Notes under the pieces: model-generated
What the model saw: only the letters and a program-made list of their open reading frames with translations
Database searches by the model: none
Told to the model about the DNA's origin: nothing
Position numbers and translations under genes: made by a program
Source of the DNA: Leucaena leucocephala
Lineage: Eukaryota > Streptophyta > Magnoliopsida > Fabales > Fabaceae
Reading direction: 5' to 3'
DNA length: 64,000 nt
Assembly: GCA_037074615.1 (NCBI GenBank)
Contig: CM073550.1
Coordinates: 14,712,001-14,776,000 of the forward strand
Shown: positions 10,225 to 22,700 of the stretch, one piece after another
How the letters are laid out: each line of letters starts with the position of its first letter
How positions within the stretch are numbered: the first letter of the stretch is position 1

Positions 10225-11703
10225 TCAGTTCTTCCCCTTCCCCTTCTGGTCTGAATGCCGGCTTCCGTCGCCGTAGAAGAGCTGCAGGCGGCCGTCTAAT
10301 TCAGGCGAGAACTGGTGTTGGTGGTGTTGGTGATTCTCCATGGCCGGAGCTGCGGGGGCTCCGATGAAGAAAGGTAAGTTGGACGATCCGTCTAAAGGTG
10401 AGAACCTCTGCAGATGATGAGGCAGAAGAGACGGAGAATTGGACTGAAGGGTCCCCCTACTATTGAAACCAGCAAAGCCGCCGGAATTATTAGAAGAAGA
10501 GATGGTGAAGTTGAGATTATACTCGCTCCCTCCGCCGCTAGGGGCTTGCTGCGTCGGCATAAGATGGTCGGGAATGAACGAGAAATGCTGAAGCTGATCT
10601 GAGTGGCTTTCACTTTGTACTCCGAATGGTGCAATCGACATTGCCTGAGGAAGATTGTTCCCCAATTGTATCTGCCCTGAAAACCCAGAAGATTGATGAT
10701 GATGATGATGATGCGGGGTTCTTAAAGACGACGAACCTCCCAGAAGCCCCGCGCAGACGTAGTTCATAGGCGCTATACTCCATTGATGTGTAGCTCCTTT
10801 GTTGAACAGATCAACCTCATCACTCCGATGATGATTCTGTTGACCCGACCCGATTGGACTATTTGTGGCAGCAACGCTGGCGTTTATCCCACCAGTGAGA
10901 AGCTCAGTGAAAGAAGTTTGAGCCATGGAGATCACATTGTTATTATTATTCTGAGGATGATGAGCAATATTATTGCAAGATTCATCATTCTCTTTCTCCT
11001 TCTCCTTCGCAGCTCTCTCCCTCGCCCTCTCGCGGGCCTTGTCGCGAATGGCCGACCTCGAAAGCGACAAGCCGCCGGAGCCTTTGCTCGTCTCAGATGT
11101 ACTACTGCAAGCAGATTTGGACAAGGAAAGATTCTGACTTTGATTCTGATTCTGCGGGTGGAAACTCGCTTCACCATCTCCTTCTGCATCAGCTGAATCG
11201 ATACATTTCTCGTCAACTCTCCTCTCATCACTGGGTTGCTTAGGGGTCTCAGGGAAAGTGTTGTTCAGAGAAGGAAGCTCAGAAATTGCATCCGAAGCTG
11301 CTTTGATTAACCATTCCACAGCTTTACTCGGTTGGTCATAACCCAGACGATCTTGAAGGTCATAGAATTGAATCGCTGTGGTCACAGAGAGACGAACCCT
11401 TCTGTCTCTTAAACCCTTGGAAGTCATGACCTTGCTGTGCCGATCTTTCCCACCGGAAGCACGAGAAACCCTAATAATCCGAGAAGACTGGTGGTGCCAA
11501 CTGTGAAACCGGTTGCTGATTCCATCGCTGCCTCCTCCTCCTCCTCGTCCTCCGCCACCACTTCTTTTTCTGAGCTCTCCATTTTCTTCGTTGATAGTAT
11601 TGATGGAACCTAGCTTGTGGTTGTTGGAGGAATCGTTTCTGGCACTTCCATTTTCCATTCTCGGGAATTTACACGCTTTTGCTTGAATCCCATCCTCCTC
11701 CAT
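10225..11703 (-). CDS. TCP2: TCP transcription factor, class II CIN type, TCP2/TCP24-like
   Basis: A 492-residue nuclear DNA-binding protein in one coding exon; the start is the ATG at 11703. The TCP domain covers about residues 86-144: basic region KDRHSKVMTSKG-LRDRRVRLS, then the helix-loop-helix (FYDLQDRLGYDQPSKAVEWL). The short class II basic region, RIIRVSRASGG just before it, and the Arg-rich R domain (RSAIRDKARERARERAAKEK, about 217-236) identify the CIN TCP2/TCP24 group. Family members repress leaf-margin and meristem growth and promote differentiation. The codons for RGTLQSN (about 415-421) carry a miR319 site. Low-complexity runs include poly-Gly (49-58), poly-Asn and a His run (from CAT codons near 10697-10712). 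Residue 98 is Leu where many class II members have Pro. TCP2 versus TCP24 is not resolved. Confidence 0.93.
   Translation of the reverse strand: MEEDGIQAKACKFPRMENGSARNDSSNNHKLGSINTINEENGELRKRSGGGGRGGGGGSDGISNRFHSWHHQSSRIIRVSRASGGKDRHSKVMTSKGLRDRRVRLSVTTAIQFYDLQDRLGYDQPSKAVEWLIKAASDAISELPSLNNTFPETPKQPSDERRVDEKCIDSADAEGDGEASFHPQNQNQSQNLSLSKSACSSTSETSKGSGGLSLSRSAIRDKARERARERAAKEKEKENDESCNNIAHHPQNNNNNVISMAQTSFTELLTGGINASVAATNSPIGSGQQNHHRSDEVDLFNKGATHQWSIAPMNYVCAGLLGGSSSLRTPHHHHHHQSSGFSGQIQLGNNLPQAMSIAPFGVQSESHSDQLQHFSFIPDHLMPTQQAPSGGGSEYNLNFTISSSNNSGGFAGFNSRGTLQSNSPSLLPHHLQRFSPLDGSSNLPFFIGAPAAPAMENHQHHQHQFSPELDGRLQLFYGDGSRHSDQKGKGKN
10439..10459 (-). promoter_or_regulatory. miR319 target site in the TCP mRNA
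   Basis: The + strand begins TTGGACTGAAGGG, identical to the first 13 bases of miR319, so the TCP mRNA (- strand) is complementary over the seed and cleavage positions. The 3' part is weaker: differences fall at miRNA positions 14, 15, 20 and 21, and position 17 becomes a G:U pair. The site lies in-frame within RGTLQSN, the same place as in miR319-regulated Arabidopsis TCP genes (TCP2, 3, 4, 10, 24). Cleavage is inferred, not shown. Confidence 0.88.
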
Positions 11704-12055
11704 GCCACAATCATGCCTTTTGAGAAGCTCAAGCTGAAGAAAAACCCTCCTTCGCCTCTTAACCTCACTTTAGAAGAGGGAGGCTCGTCAGAGAAAAGAG
11801 AGAGGGAGAGGTTTAGAGAGAGAAGGAGGGAGATGAGTGCAGGTGGGTTGGTGTGTCCTGTGAATTGATGACGAGAATTCAGAGTACTTTGGGTTTAGGG
11901 ATAAAAATGCCTTTTTCTACGCTCCGATATATCACAGTCCAAGTCAGGGAAGAGAGAGGCCCTCTCTCTGGTTCAAAGCTTTTTGCAGTTCTGCAGAGAG
12001 AACGCTTTCAAAAGCAAAGCCTGAGTAGGTCTCAGAGACGACTCAGCAGCAGCTC
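11704..12055 (-). other. TCP 5'UTR, exon next to the coding exon
   Basis: Probable untranslated leader between the ATG at 11703 and a splice acceptor at 12056. On the sense (-) strand it is CT-rich, with TCTC runs opposite the GAGAGG tracts at 11795-11835. Several ORFs on the + strand here are shadows. Confidence 0.5.
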
Positions 12056-12854
12056 CTGCAAAAATACCAAAAGCATTTGATTTCACCCTCAACAACCACA
12101 CAAAAATCAATTAAATAAATTAAATCATATGCTTAATTAATACGTAGCAATAACTAAGTACACATTCTCAGACTCCTTTGTTGGTTATTACAAAACAGAT
12201 AAGATCAAGGACAGTATTTATTTAGCTTAGTACTTTAAGAAACGAAAACCTAAGCGTGGATCATTAGAGACGAGCACACTGACCACTTCTATATGTAGGA
12301 CGTAGCTCCGATCTGGGCCGTTCTGATTGGTTATTATGAAGCAGAAAGACCAAAACTTGCTTGAGGTTTTGCCGATCTGAGCCACCCCTTTTAAGCTCCT
12401 ATTGCATTTATATATTCTTTCACCGCCCTTATAATTGCTAAAATACAGTTCTGATTCAGCTTCATTACTTTGAAGGATTATGGGGCAGATCTCACTGCTC
12501 ACAGATCTGTGTTTATCAACGAAGCAAAGGAAACAAAAATCATCAGGGAAAATAAACCTGCACATAAACTTGAGCTCATCAAATGAAATTGCATTTTCAG
12601 ATCAAAAAGAACAAAAACGTCTTCTTCTTTTCTTCATTTTCCAAAGGGTAAATCTAGTTTGCTTCTCAACCTTCATATACACAGTAAAAAACAAAGCTTG
12701 TTTAGCTTCTCTCTCTCTAGCTGTCAATCTTAACTCTAGAGCCTACACAATACCTCAAATTTTCTATTAAACTAAGTTAAGCACACCAGCAATATATATA
12801 TCTCTATATTTGTGTAGTTAGTTAACTGAATTTGGAGTTGAGATTGACACTTAC
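12056..12854 (-). other. Predicted 5'UTR intron of the TCP gene (799 bp)
   Basis: On the - strand a donor ACT|GTAAGT (intron start 12854) and an acceptor ATTTTTGCAG|GAGCTG (intron end 12056) both fit plant consensus well. The intron would separate a distal leader exon (above 12855) from the coding exon. Long leader introns are common in plant transcription factor genes. There is no transcript evidence in hand. Confidence 0.55.
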
Positions 12855-13250
12855 AGTGTTTCTGCTGATCCCTTGGCTGGCACAAGAAAAAATGCAGTAG
12901 TAAGAGAGAGAGAGTGTTTTCTAGGGTTTATGGGGCTGAGAAAAGGGAAGGAAAAAGCAATGAGGATGAAGAAGATGAATTGGGTGAGAGAGAGGATTAT
13001 GAATTAAGTTGAGGAGGGAGGAAGAAGATGATTTCTAAGGAGTATGTGGGTTTCAGAATCAAAATCCATTTTGCATTTGCATTACAAAAACGATGTCACA
13101 GGGCTTATCGGGAAAGGGAAGTGAATGAAAGAAAGAAAGAAAGAAAGAAAGAAACAGCGCTGCTCCAGATTTTATGCGAGTGGCCACATCTTCACATTTG
13201 GCCCCTCCTTTTTGCTTATTTTACTCTCTCGCCCCTTTGCTTCCCTAATT
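12855..13250 (-). promoter_or_regulatory. TCP distal leader exon and proximal promoter
   Basis: Region upstream of the predicted leader intron. It contains GAGA runs (12902-12915) and a GAAA tetranucleotide repeat (about 13130-13154), that is, pyrimidine-rich on the sense strand as plant leaders often are. The transcription start is not defined; no clear TATA box was seen on the - strand. Confidence 0.35.
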
Positions 13251-13857
13251 AGTCAGTAGTCCTCCCATCAATACCTTCTCCCTGCAAGAAACTACAATTT
13301 TCATGCCCAAATTCATAATAAATATAAAATCTTTCACCCCAACATATACATAATTGTCCGTCCATCCATCTAGTTGGATATATATGTGCTTTGTCGTTAT
13401 TCAAACTTATAGGACTCCTATTTGTATTTGTCTTCCCATCCTACTTTTCGTAGATTGCCCGATTAACGTTTCTTTGTTGGCTTTGTATCCACATGTATAA
13501 AATAAACCATGTGATTTAATTTATGTGTCTCTTCTTCTTCTTTTTTCTGGTTTAATTAACCATCGGTTTCTCTTTTAGGTTGGAGGGGTGTTTTCTTTGG
13601 AGGAAAACAAGACACCTAAGTCTAAGCCTAGCATATCAACAAATGACAATTGTGTTGTAAGGAATAGAACATGGATTTCCTTGTAGAATGAAGAATGTTG
13701 TCATTTTAATGAGTTACAGGTAGTCAATTATGTCGGATATAATGAGTTAGAGGATTCATCTTTTACTTTTGACCTTATGGATTAGTAGTTATCTATTTTT
13801 TATACAGCTATCTTACAATATTAAATTTAAATATTATCAGATATAATTAGAGATACA
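13251..13857. other. Intergenic DNA, nothing recognised
   Basis: AT-rich sequence without coding potential or recognisable repeats. Confidence 0.4.
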
Positions 13858-13992
13858 GTACAACAACAACACAACAACAAGCCTTATCCCATTAAATAGA
13901 GTCGACTACATGGATCATACGACGCCATTGTGTTCTATCAAAAACTAAATTCTTATATAGATTATTGATCAGAAAATCCCGTTCAATTAGAG
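13858..13992 (+). mobile_element. SINE/retroposon-like tail, copy 1
   Basis: Begins with CAACAACAA units followed by GCCTTATCCCATTAAATAG, then 'gtcgactacatggatcatacgacgccattgtg'. This resembles the 3' part of plant Au-type SINE/retroposon sequences (recognition from memory). A decayed second copy with the same order (aaccttatcctatta, gattatacgatgccattgtg, aaattaaatat) lies at 25028-25145. Confidence 0.5.
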
Positions 13993-15979
13993 ATACAGCA
14001 ACTCTTTTAAAAATAATTTATATATTCATATAGATTAGAAGCAAAAAAGTCATGCTTAAGTAACCAAATTCGATCCCCTTTCACTTGAATCAACGTGTCT
14101 TGGTCTAAGTGAATATGTGTACTTATTTTATTACACATCACGCCCTCTAAATATAATGTAGGAATATATAGTTGTGTTAGGAAAAAATGCTTCTTGCATT
14201 TATATTTGTTATAAATTTCAAATTCATAAGATGGGTGATTCAATTGGTTAATATTGTTTGTTTGTTACAATTTGGATTTTTTTCGCAATAACAATAATTT
14301 CACATATATTAATATACATGGAGTATAAAAGTAAAAGGGAGCATTTATATACAAAATATCCCTCTGGTCTTAAATATAAAAGATAGATAGTAAATCTATT
14401 TTTATTTTAAATATAAAATATCAATATATTTTATCTTATAAAAATATAAGTTTTTTCACAAAGTAACCCTATATAATTATATAAGAGAATTTTTATTAAA
14501 AATAATTTAAGTGTACATGATTAAAAAGATATTTTAATGAAACTAACACTTAATTATTACAAATAACTAATTTTTTTAATATATTTAAATTAATTAAGTA
14601 TATCTTATATTAAATGTAAGTGATTCTAACATCCTTTTTCCTTATTCTCAATGGGAATTCATTAATTAATAATTAAGAGATTATAAAAGATTTGAATCAT
14701 TACACTAGTTCACTAGTTGCATTAGTTTTTGTTTGAATGGACAAATAACATACATGGGGCCATGGCATAACACAAATATCCCCCTCATGTTTCCACACAC
14801 ACAATGCATAGAGGTTGGTTGGTATCTTTGAGGGAATATTCACAAATATTTCCCAAGCCATCAAAATACGACCAGAATCTTATTAAGAAAGATAATTTTT
14901 TTCATTAATAATATGTTTTCCACATTTTTATTTCAACGTTATTTGTTTTCCTCCAACATAACAAACTTAATTATACTATTTTTTTAAAAAAAATATTACT
15001 ATTACACCTAATTAGTCGGTATTTATAAAAAATATATATACAAATAAAAATAAATGTAATTATAACTCTTGTTGTATTCGATACCTTTCCATCATATTTC
15101 CTTAATAAAAAAAATTTAATTCACAAATTTTTTTTATAACCCAACTAAACAATTATATATATATAATAGTGTACCAAACAAACTCATATAAATATTATCA
15201 TATTATATTCCATGCATTCTCTAAGATTCAGTGAATCAAACAGTAATCGTTCGAACTTATAGAAATTACGCGTACGTGGTTTAATTTCTATGTGAATTTT
15301 GCATTAATGTAAATCACCCAGAACAATGGAGTGGGAAGGGTGGTAATTTGAAGAGGAGGGAAGGGTATATATGTAAATAGGAGTAAGACTGGAAAATCTT
15401 CTTTTCCCCCACCTCCACCCCAATGCGGTTCAGAAGACCGAAGGAGTGAGCAAAAGGCAATAATGCACTCAACTTTTGGGGAAAGAAGAAGATATTTTTG
15501 GGGGGCTTAATAAAGTCTAATTACTCATTATGCTTAATTAAGACTCATTATGCTTAATTAAGATTGATTTGATTAATTAATGGGCATTAGATTTAGTTCT
15601 CCGTACGCACAAATGATGTGTCGCCATGTGTGTATTTGGGACCAAATCTTAATCTTTAAGTCCTTTTTAAAGCCCCAAGTGATGAGAGTGCAATGTACTT
15701 AATTGCCCTATCGTAAAAAAGCACCCCCAATCTGGGGGACATACGTACTTCCCATTATTCTCCCTCTATTATAAAAAGATAATAAGTTAATTGTTTTAAT
15801 TATAAAAATTATGGGTTAATTTTTTTTTAAAATATATCGATCATTTATATTATATATTATCCGATAATCTAACTATAGGAGCAGTTAATTTGTAGAAAAA
15901 AATAATAAAAATAGGATAAAAAAGATTAAAATTTTATATTTATAATTAAATCAAATTTACTAATTAATTTATATAATTA
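13993..15979. other. AT-rich intergenic DNA
   Basis: No genes. The stretch 14360-14630 (starting 'ccctctggtcttaaatataaaagata') and 15760-15960 (starting 'tccctctattataaaaagat') look like decayed Stowaway-like AT-rich MITEs. A short direct repeat of 'actcattatgcttaattaag' occurs twice at 15523-15562. Confidence 0.4.
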
Positions 15980-16110
15980 CCGCCTGTTTGGTTGGAGGGA
16001 AATGGAAGAGGAGGAGATCGTAATGAATTTAATTAAAAAAAATGGGTAAGTGAGATTATAATATTTTAATAAAAAAATGTAATATAAAAAAATAATTGGA
16101 GGAAAGACAG
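15980..16110. mobile_element. MITE family B, partial copy
   Basis: Shares 'tgtttggttggagggaaatgg' and the inner 'gagattataatattttaataaaaa' arrangement with the copies at 6828-7063 and 17432-17668, but the second arm is short or missing. Confidence 0.4.
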
Positions 16111-17431
16111 ACTTGATTTTTGTGTATTTAACATGTTACTTCAACATTACTGGATTGTATAGAAATAAATTACTTCAATATTTTATTTAAAATCAAATGA
16201 TAAAATAATGTGATGTGACTAAATTAAACAATCTTGCAGATCAACTGCAGAAGTATGTGCATAAAACGAGTAATACGACAAATTCTTATCCACAGACTTA
16301 AATTAATAGAGGAGGCACGTTAAACCAAAATAAGTATTAAATAATCAATAATTAAATAAACAATATTATCTTGACAGAATAAACCCCCAACTATCATTTA
16401 TTGCCATTTTAAATCTAAAAGCTAAATTTGAAAAATAAATAAAATTGCCTGAAATTATTTGGAAAACATGGCCACGTGTACTCAATATTTACATGAATAT
16501 TGAGTAAATTATATCTAAAAAATTCAAAGAGTTTAAAGAATATAATTATTGTTAATCATTAAAATGAAGCATAGGTCATAGTTTCAAACTTTAAATAAAA
16601 TAACTACAATACTAATATATAATCAATTAAATGGTAAATTTATTTTAAAATTTTTTATTCGGTGTGGTTTAGATTGGCGCAACGATTTCCTCAAGGTTTA
16701 AAAAATGGTGCAATATCAAACTATATAAATGATTTATTGGAATATTAACATTTAAATCAAAATATTATGTTAATCAAAAGTTTATGATGCTAATTAGAAA
16801 AATTTTCGAGATTAAATGCCTAATTAAAAATGTTCGATTAATAGTCAATGCTGGTCAAATGTTATGTTAAGGAGACATTGTATGAATTTTAAAAGAATAT
16901 TACCCCAATTAAAAGTTAAAAGATACCAATTTCACACACATTGGCTTCAAAGTCTTGGGGATATGATGGTAATTAATGTAAAAGTTGATGAGACTCTGTT
17001 TTTGTATAAATAAATTTAGATAAATTTAGTACAAATTTCTTATTAAAGATAGAGTATAGTTTTAGAGTTTAAAGAGCGTTTATAGGAAATTTATGAGATT
17101 GTCTATTAAAAGAGTCTTTACAACTGCAATAAAAATTAAATTTATATCTTTATAAAATATAAATATATTATTTAATATATGTGTTAACTGGAGACTTGAG
17201 ATAATGGGGACTCACTCCTTTGTAATTTGGATACATCAAACGTGCAATGACTATCATATGTCCCAATAATTACCTTTTTTATATATAAATTCTTTCATCC
17301 AATAATTCACCCACAACTCACGCCATATAATATTTGTCAATAGAGTTTAGATCTAGTATAATGAATTAGATCTTTATAATATAATAAATAAATATTTAAT
17401 TTTTTATTAAGACATATGTCTGTATTTAAGG
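16111..17431. other. AT-rich intergenic DNA
   Basis: No supported genes, RNA genes or clear repeats. Confidence 0.4.
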
Positions 17432-17668
17432 GTTTTTTGGTATAAGGGATTTAGAGAGGAGAAGAAGGGAATAAAAAAAAATTGAATTGAATTTTAAAAA
17501 ATTAGAGAAATAGGATTATAAAATTTTTAAAAAGAGAAGATGTAAGATAAAAAAAAGTAAGAGAAATTTATTAAAAAAAATTAATCCTACTTCTTCAACT
17601 TTTTAAAATTCAACTCATAAAGATTTTATCCCCCCTCCCCCCCCCCCCCGCCTCCACTCCCCCTCAAA
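17432..17668. mobile_element. MITE family B, copy 2
   Basis: Left end 'tttttggtataagggatttag' with GAGAGGAGAAGAAGGG; right end is C-rich and pairs imperfectly with it (reverse complement TTTGAGGGGGAGTGGAGG). The right arm contains a homopolymeric C tract (about 17631-17649) that is likely length-variable. Internal blocks match the copy at 6828-7063. Confidence 0.5.
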
Positions 17669-19560
17669 GTTTCTGATGCTGAAAAACTTTTAATATATAA
17701 TAATATTTTAAATAAATTTATGTCTAATTAAAATATAATTGTATAGGAAAAAAACTTGATTTGTTCGTGCATATCAATTTATATTATTATGATGGTGCAG
17801 TAGAAAAGGCTGACAATTTCTCCACCAGATTGTTTAATTTCAAATTTGAATTATTAAAAGCTGATTAATTATGGAAGAGATGAATTAAATCTTTGGTGGG
17901 GTTGGTGAGGCACACAGCATTGGGTGAAATAATTCCAACAGAATCAGCAGGTGCGTACGATTGATTATATATAAGTGGCACTTATTACATTTTAATATCA
18001 TATTAAATGCTTCTAATGATGATTTCTGACTGAGAGGAGGAAGGCCAGCATGCTTCCCTTTATGGGATATCACCCAGCATGTGTCCTAATAAAGCTGTTT
18101 AACCCTTTTAATCTCTTTTCTAATCTCAACCCCTTCTCCTTTATTTATTGTGAATTTCATTCCTTTATGTGACTCTCCCATGCTTTTTGTTATTTTATGT
18201 ACCTTACCTATGGTATATGGTATAGGAGGAATCATGTTCAGCTCAATAGGCCCAGTATGTATTTATTTCAATAGGAATCTTTTTATTTTTAAATAAAAAA
18301 AATTAATTTTAATATGATGATTTGAATAGTTTTATATTCCTCTCCTATAAACGAGGAGATACTAATAGAATTAAAATATTATTCATCCTTTCTAAAAATA
18401 ATATGTTTTTAAATTATACTATTATTCTTTCAATTTTTTTTTTAAAAAAACATAGTTTCACCTCTGATCTCTCAATAAATGGGAAAAAAATTAATTATTA
18501 CAATGGGAAAATTACAATGACAAACCTTATAAAGATATCAATAACAATTGAAGACCTTTAATTATTGAAATGCCATAGAAGGATCATGGTATTTATTTAC
18601 AATTAACAAATACAAGTAATTTACAAAATTACCCTTCTCACTAAATGTACAAAATAGTCGATGGGAGGTACTGTGAATTTAAGAAATGCTAATTGTGAAT
18701 TTAAAGATGTCACTTGTGAATAAATGAAAAGTAACTGTAAATAATTGTCCAAAATTCTTGAATTGAAAATTGAATGATAATTTATAAAATAATAATAATT
18801 ATATTTAAAATAGTAGAAAGAGGGGGAGAGATTTTAGGTCATATATTATAATTATTAATTAATAACCCATGTCCAAAGCAAAAATTAGTTATGAAAAAAA
18901 AAATAAGGAATTAGTCAGAGTGAAAGATTGGGGAGTGATAGTGTACCACAAGTTTTTCTCAACTAAGCTAATCTTTAATTTTTTAAAAGATAATATTAAA
19001 TTATCTCAAATTTATAATTTGGAATCTTACTATTTTAAAGTAATAGAATCCAAATTCTTGGATTCATCATCTAAAAAAAATTAAAGGATCGCCTGCTTGG
19101 ATTCAGGATTTAACAATGACTCAAAATACATTATGGTTTGAGAGGGATATATATATTGCGCATATTACTATGAATTGGTAGACCTGCAATAAGTCAATAA
19201 CTATTTTCCCGATAATGAGGCCGCACAAGTATTTTACATAATTATTTTTTAATAATATCAATTAAATTCTAGCAAATGATGATCCAAGATAATTTATCTG
19301 TGATATAAATTAAAAATTAAAAAAATTTATGTAATCAAAGGTTTTTTTTTTCTAATCAATTTGGGATGTGTATTTTGCTATTTTTATTCCTAATTACCGC
19401 TAAAACTAATTTTTGTTATCAAGACTTTATTTTTTAAATTAAAAATCCACTATAACTAACTTAATCAAACTTTTCTTATTAGTAAGATTTGAACTTTAAT
19501 TATGCTCGTGGCTTATTTCACCTAAGAAGCCAATATCCATGTCACTGACGATTGAATAAA
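17669..19560. other. AT-rich intergenic DNA
   Basis: No gene supported. Frames of 60-80 codons here are rich in Lys, Asn, Ile and Phe, as expected from AT-rich DNA. Confidence 0.4.
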
Positions 19561-19690
19561 GGTATCTCTAAATATAAGAGTTATTGATTTTTTTTAAATA
19601 AATTAAAGAAATTAAATTAAATATTTAATTATAACTAATATAAAATTTAATTAAATAATTTAGATAAATTAACAAGCAGGAATTATTTAA
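19561..19690. mobile_element. Half copy of a Stowaway-like MITE
   Basis: The stretch 'ctctaaatataagagttattgattttttttaaataaatt...attataactaatat' matches the arm of the element at 32999-33229. It lies just downstream of the first transporter's stop codon, in its probable 3'UTR or flank. Confidence 0.4.
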
Positions 19691-19715
19691 TTTGACCAAT
19701 ACGAGTAAAAATCTT

Positions 19716-22700
19716 TCATGACTCCATCTTTCCAATCCTCTTTGTCTTCTTCTGACGTGGCTCCCAGAATTTGAAATTAACAGTCCGATCTTCAAGCATC
19801 TTCTCCACTTCCTCCATGGGAAGCCCTTTAGTTTCTGGAACAAAGACGAGGACAAAGAAAATTGCTAAAGTAGCAATGACACCAAACACCAAGAACGTCC
19901 AAGAAGTTCCTATGGATTTGGTCATGGTCAAAAAGGTTTGAGATACAATGAGGTTGGAGATCCAGAGCGCTGTAGAAGCGATGCCACCGCAGATTCCTCT
20001 ATACCGCAGGGGGTATAATTCAGAGTTCATGACCCAAGGAACAGTTCCCATTCCTGGTGAGAAGGAGATGATATACAGACCAAGTCCTAATATTGCTACC
20101 CAACCAACTTTACTGGGACAACCCTCTGTGTACCATTCTCTTTTTTCTTCTTTGCATTGTTTCTCTGACATGTCGCTTGATGCCAAACATGCCCCAGGTG
20201 AAAGCTGCACAACAGCATTTCAAAGTTGTTATCCTATGAATACACTGCATTGTCAAGTCAAGTAGATTGAGATGGGTAATGTTACCTTATCAGATTTATC
20301 AGCACAGAATCCACAAATTGGATTTGCTTTGAGGCAAGTCATGCAATGCCATGAACTAGCATCCGTTGCTAAGTCATAACTAGGGCAGGTGTTATTGAAT
20401 TGATTGGTTGCCATAGGGCTAACCATAGGAGAGTGAGTGCTAGCAACTTGAAATATAGCGGTTAGAAGAGCAAGTGAGCAAGCTACACCAGTCAAACTAG
20501 TAATAGCAAGCTTCTTCCTCCCACTTCTATCAATGAAGTATATGCTTAGAATAGAACCAAATGCATTGAGCCCGGATGTGACAAGTGATAGAAGAAGTGC
20601 GGTTTGATTCGAAGCAAAACCAGCTAATTGGACTATTGTGGGGCTATAATACATCACTGTATTAATGCCCACGAATTGCTGGAAGATTTGAAGGCCCACC
20701 CCTGCATATAACCCTCTTCTTACTGACTTATTTTTAAACATTTCGGTTATCTTGATATCCTTTGCTTCTTCATGTAACTTCATTTCTAGTTGAACTTGAT
20801 CATGTAAGGCTTGGATTTCATCTTCAACATCTTCTTTATAAATCTTCCTCATAATTGCTTTAGCTTTTTCTTCCTTTCCCTGTTATACACACACACTTTT
20901 CCACATAAATTAATGATCATAGAGCCAGACACTATTATTTTATAAAAGATAGCTATAAAGGCGGACCGTTCTGTAAAGCCAACGAGGTGATTCTGGAAGC
21001 CAAAACATCAGAATGATTTGTAGCAAAGCAGGTACAGTTGCCACTCCTAACATCCACCTCCAAGTTCCTGCTGTCTGAAATAAATGATCATCCATGTATT
21101 TAGAGACTATATTACCGAACCATTACGGTGATTAAACATTATTAAATTAAAAACATTTTAGAGAAAATGACTCGAAGGACTCAAAAGGAAAAAACACATT
21201 AAGGCCCTCAAAATTTGGAGAAGTAGTAGGTTATTGTTAGGTTAAGTTGTTAATTCTAGCTACAATATTCATTTTAAATTGTCAAAAAATCACTTAAAAA
21301 TAAAAGGAAATACCATGTTTAGGATTTTTAACAAAATTGAGTCATACTTTCCTATATCAATTATAAATCGTTGATCATAACTTAATAACAAGAAAAAGAA
21401 TTAGTTAACTAAAATGATGGAATGTTTGAAAACCTTTCACATGACTTAATAATCGGCCAACTCATTTTATCAATGGATTGTTGTTATCCCCATTTTCAAT
21501 TGAACTGCATCACTTTATAATAACTGATCTCTGGCAATTTATAATTACTCTCCAGTCCACAATTAAGACCCGGTACTTTATTGTATTTGTCAAAATTTGG
21601 AGGCTTTTAGTGTACGTGTTTTTTTTTTGTTCTTTTATCGATCTCACCTTAGTGAAGGCCAAGTTGATGAGGTAGGAGAGGAATTGACCTCCAGTTATGA
21701 GGAAGCTGTTGAGAGCAACAAGGGCTCCTCTAATTTTAGTTGGAGAAGTTTCTGAAATGTAAAGAGGAGCAGCCATGGAAGCTGCTCCAACGCCAAGACC
21801 AACAAAGAGACGCCCCAAAATGAGAACAATGGCGTTAGGAGCCGCCGCCATTACAACAGAGCCTGTAAGGAACAAGAAATCTGCAATGAAGATTGTCACT
21901 CTCCTTCCAAATCGATCATTCCCCCATCCTCCAACTGCTGCACCTATGATTGCTCCTACAAGTGCCATGCTCACTACCATTTCCTGCAGTATAAACACCA
22001 TTTCATCCACAATTCACTATCTTCATTTACTTTTTAGACGCTAAAAAGGTCTACCTTTTTAATGGTACTTTGAAGCACATGATGGTTAAGTTGTCAAAAA
22101 TTGTTCTTAAGTTAAACTTTAATTTCACAAAATTTTTATTGCAGTAATTTATCATGTATTCTTTGACTCATACTTTCACGTCCATCTACAATTTTTATTA
22201 CACCAATATTTTAGAAAAATAAATCATTGAAGCCTCTTCGGCCATTTTTCTAATCTAAAACAGGTTTTTCCCCCTATGAAAAGCAGAGTTATTTATCTTT
22301 AAAAAAAGGACTTTTTTGTTAATATTTTTCTCTTAAACCTACTTTTCTAGGTGGAAAAAAGGGTTATTCTGAAATTTAATTAAAAAAATATATTTTTTCA
22401 CTACAAAAGAAGAAGAAGATCCTTGTATAAGTGCCTGTTTGACACTTAGATTTCAGAATCTTTTTTAGGTAAAATTTTAGTTTAGAAAAATTTTAAACAA
22501 ACAGTTATATTTGTTCAAAAGTGATTTTGGCTAAAATTATGATTTAAAACCATGGTTTTGAATAAGCTATTGAAACTAGTTTTTAGAACAGTAAAAAAGT
22601 TTATGGACTATTCAATTACTATTTTATCCCTATTTTTGGAGAATAGATTTTAAAAATAGAGATATTTGGATGATTAGTAGTAGAATCACTTTTCATATTG

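Noticed and set aside
10392..11231. Several 80-137 codon frames overlapping the TCP gene
   Set aside because: They are other-frame or antisense shadows of the TCP coding exon, caused by its relatively GC-rich sequence.
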